A stretch of 17,025 nucleotides of DNA, taken from Ignavibacteria bacterium UBA2373. GTDB taxonomy: Bacteria; Bacteroidota; Ignavibacteria; Kapaibacteriales; UBA961. Made by a program: the position numbers and the translations under genes. Below, piece by piece: positions 16,176 through 17,025 of this stretch (position 1 is its first letter; every line of letters starts with the position of its first letter). The stretch is from positions 1 through 17,025 of the forward strand of contig DDTD01000026.1 of the NCBI GenBank assembly GCA_002344005.1, written 5' to 3'. The notes below the pieces were generated by a model. That model had not been told where the DNA came from, ran no database searches, and saw only the letters and a program-made list of their open reading frames with translations.

Positions 16176-17025
16176 ATGGGACACAGTGCTTTGGTCGAAG
16201 CCGAGCATATAACGGCATTTCCGACCGCAAATAGAACAAGTTTTTATTATTCTTTTTCTTTCTTACCCAAAGAAGAGAGGGAAGCTATTCATACTGTGTA
16301 TGCTTTTTGTCGTCAAATAGACGATATTGTGGATGATAATCCAACCCGTGAAAATGAAATCATACTAAAGAAAAGACGAAGATTAGATTGGTGGCGTAAT
16401 GAAATAGAACGTAGTTACGCAGATGGCTCAACAATACTATTGCCTTTAACAACAGTCAATAAGCGATTTTCTATTCCAAAGCAATACTTTCTAACATTAA
16501 TAGATGGATGTGAACGGGATTTACTGCAATATCGTTATGAAACGTTTGCAGATTTAAAGGAATACTGTTATGCAGTAGCAAGTGTCGTCGGACTTATGTG
16601 TATAGAAATATTTGGTTATAAATATGATGAAACGCAAGAATATGCTATAAACTTGGGCTATGCTTTACAACTGACAAATATATTACGTGATATAAAAACA
16701 GATAAGGACCGGGGGTACATATATTTACCACAAGAAGATTTACAACGCTTTAAATTAGCAAATGAAGATATTTTCAATGAGCGATATGATGAAAGATTCA
16801 TAGAGCTGATGCGATTTGAAGCAAGGCGGATTCGCGAGTATTATCATAAAGCCCGCACAGCTTTACGTCCTGATGAGAGGAATACCATGTTCACGGCAGA
16901 AATCATGGATGCTATTTATTACCGTCTTTTAGAAAAAATAGAACTCAATGATTTTAATGTATTTAGAAAAAAGATCAAAGTTTCGACCTCTCATAAAATC
17001 ATCATTGCATTGAAGCATTATCTAT
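16176..17025 (+). CDS. hpnD: Presqualene diphosphate synthase HpnD (partial, runs off window end)
   Basis: The gene is open to the window edge: 283 codons are visible and no stop has been reached, so it is truncated by the window and not broken. It belongs to the squalene/phytoene synthase family, with SFYYSFSFLPKEEREAI at 22-38, VYAFCRQIDDIVDD at 41-54 (first Asp motif), YCYAVASVVGLMCIEIFG at 130-147 and LTNILRDIKTDKDRGYIYLP at 166-185 (second Asp motif). HpnD condenses two farnesyl diphosphates to presqualene diphosphate, the substrate of HpnC next door. GAGGTG lies 5 nt upstream of the ATG at 16176; the nearby ATG at 16172 is in another frame. CrtB phytoene synthase is the close alternative, disfavoured by the hpnC neighbour. 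Confidence 0.87.
   Translation, partial: MGHSALVEAEHITAFPTANRTSFYYSFSFLPKEEREAIHTVYAFCRQIDDIVDDNPTRENEIILKKRRRLDWWRNEIERSYADGSTILLPLTTVNKRFSIPKQYFLTLIDGCERDLLQYRYETFADLKEYCYAVASVVGLMCIEIFGYKYDETQEYAINLGYALQLTNILRDIKTDKDRGYIYLPQEDLQRFKLANEDIFNERYDERFIELMRFEARRIREYYHKARTALRPDERNTMFTAEIMDAIYYRLLEKIELNDFNVFRKKIKVSTSHKIIIALKHYL

Overview
The window (AT-rich, compact, no RNA genes, no mobile elements, no CRISPR) looks like the chromosome of a Gram-negative member of the Bacteroidota/Chlorobi side of the tree. The evidence is a type IX secretion (T9SS) C-terminal sorting domain on a large PKD/WD40-like protein, an RDD / SpoIIM / DUF4129 / DUF4350 envelope gene cluster of the kind common in Bacteroidota, several TAnnTTTG boxes typical of the Bacteroidota housekeeping sigma factor, and mostly weak Shine-Dalgarno signals. 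The hopanoid-type squalene genes (hpnC, hpnD) beside T9SS cargo make a Kapabacteria/Ignavibacteria-like lineage plausible, but that placement is inference.

Layout. (1) 15-3014, minus: a secreted 999-residue protein with WD40-like, two PKD and one T9SS sorting domain. It is divergent from (2) acs, an AMP-forming acetyl-CoA synthetase (3233-5119). acs converges on an RDD-family membrane protein (5176-5928, minus), and the two share a bidirectional terminator. (3) 5956-9776, plus: a tightly coupled run of SpoIIM-like (DUF95) protein, multi-pass membrane protein, DUF4129 protein and DUF4350 protein. With the divergent RDD gene this is the membrane half of the MoxR/DUF58 cluster, but the MoxR ATPase and DUF58 genes expected next are absent. 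(4) 9837-12379, plus: an ECF sigma factor, a protein joining a zinc-less anti-sigma-like domain, one inner-membrane helix, a long linker and an outer-membrane beta-barrel-like domain, and a lipoprotein of unknown function. (5) 12400-12789, minus: a UPF0102/YraN-type nuclease-fold protein, divergent from (6) a 725-residue PpiD/SurA-like periplasmic peptidyl-prolyl isomerase (13013-15190) with a strong terminator. (7) 15257-17025, plus: hpnC and hpnD, making squalene from farnesyl diphosphate together with an HpnE expected beyond the window edge; hpnD is cut by the edge.

Most of the window serves the cell envelope: secretion cargo, membrane-protein cluster, sigma/anti-sigma signalling, periplasmic folding and hopanoid precursor synthesis. 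The most interesting item is the sigma / anti-sigma-barrel / lipoprotein operon. Its middle protein has the architecture of a dual-membrane-spanning anti-sigma factor, a class known in Bacteroides, that could carry outer-membrane status directly to a cytoplasmic sigma factor. It sits 60 bp behind a MoxR-type cluster that has lost or relocated its ATPase.
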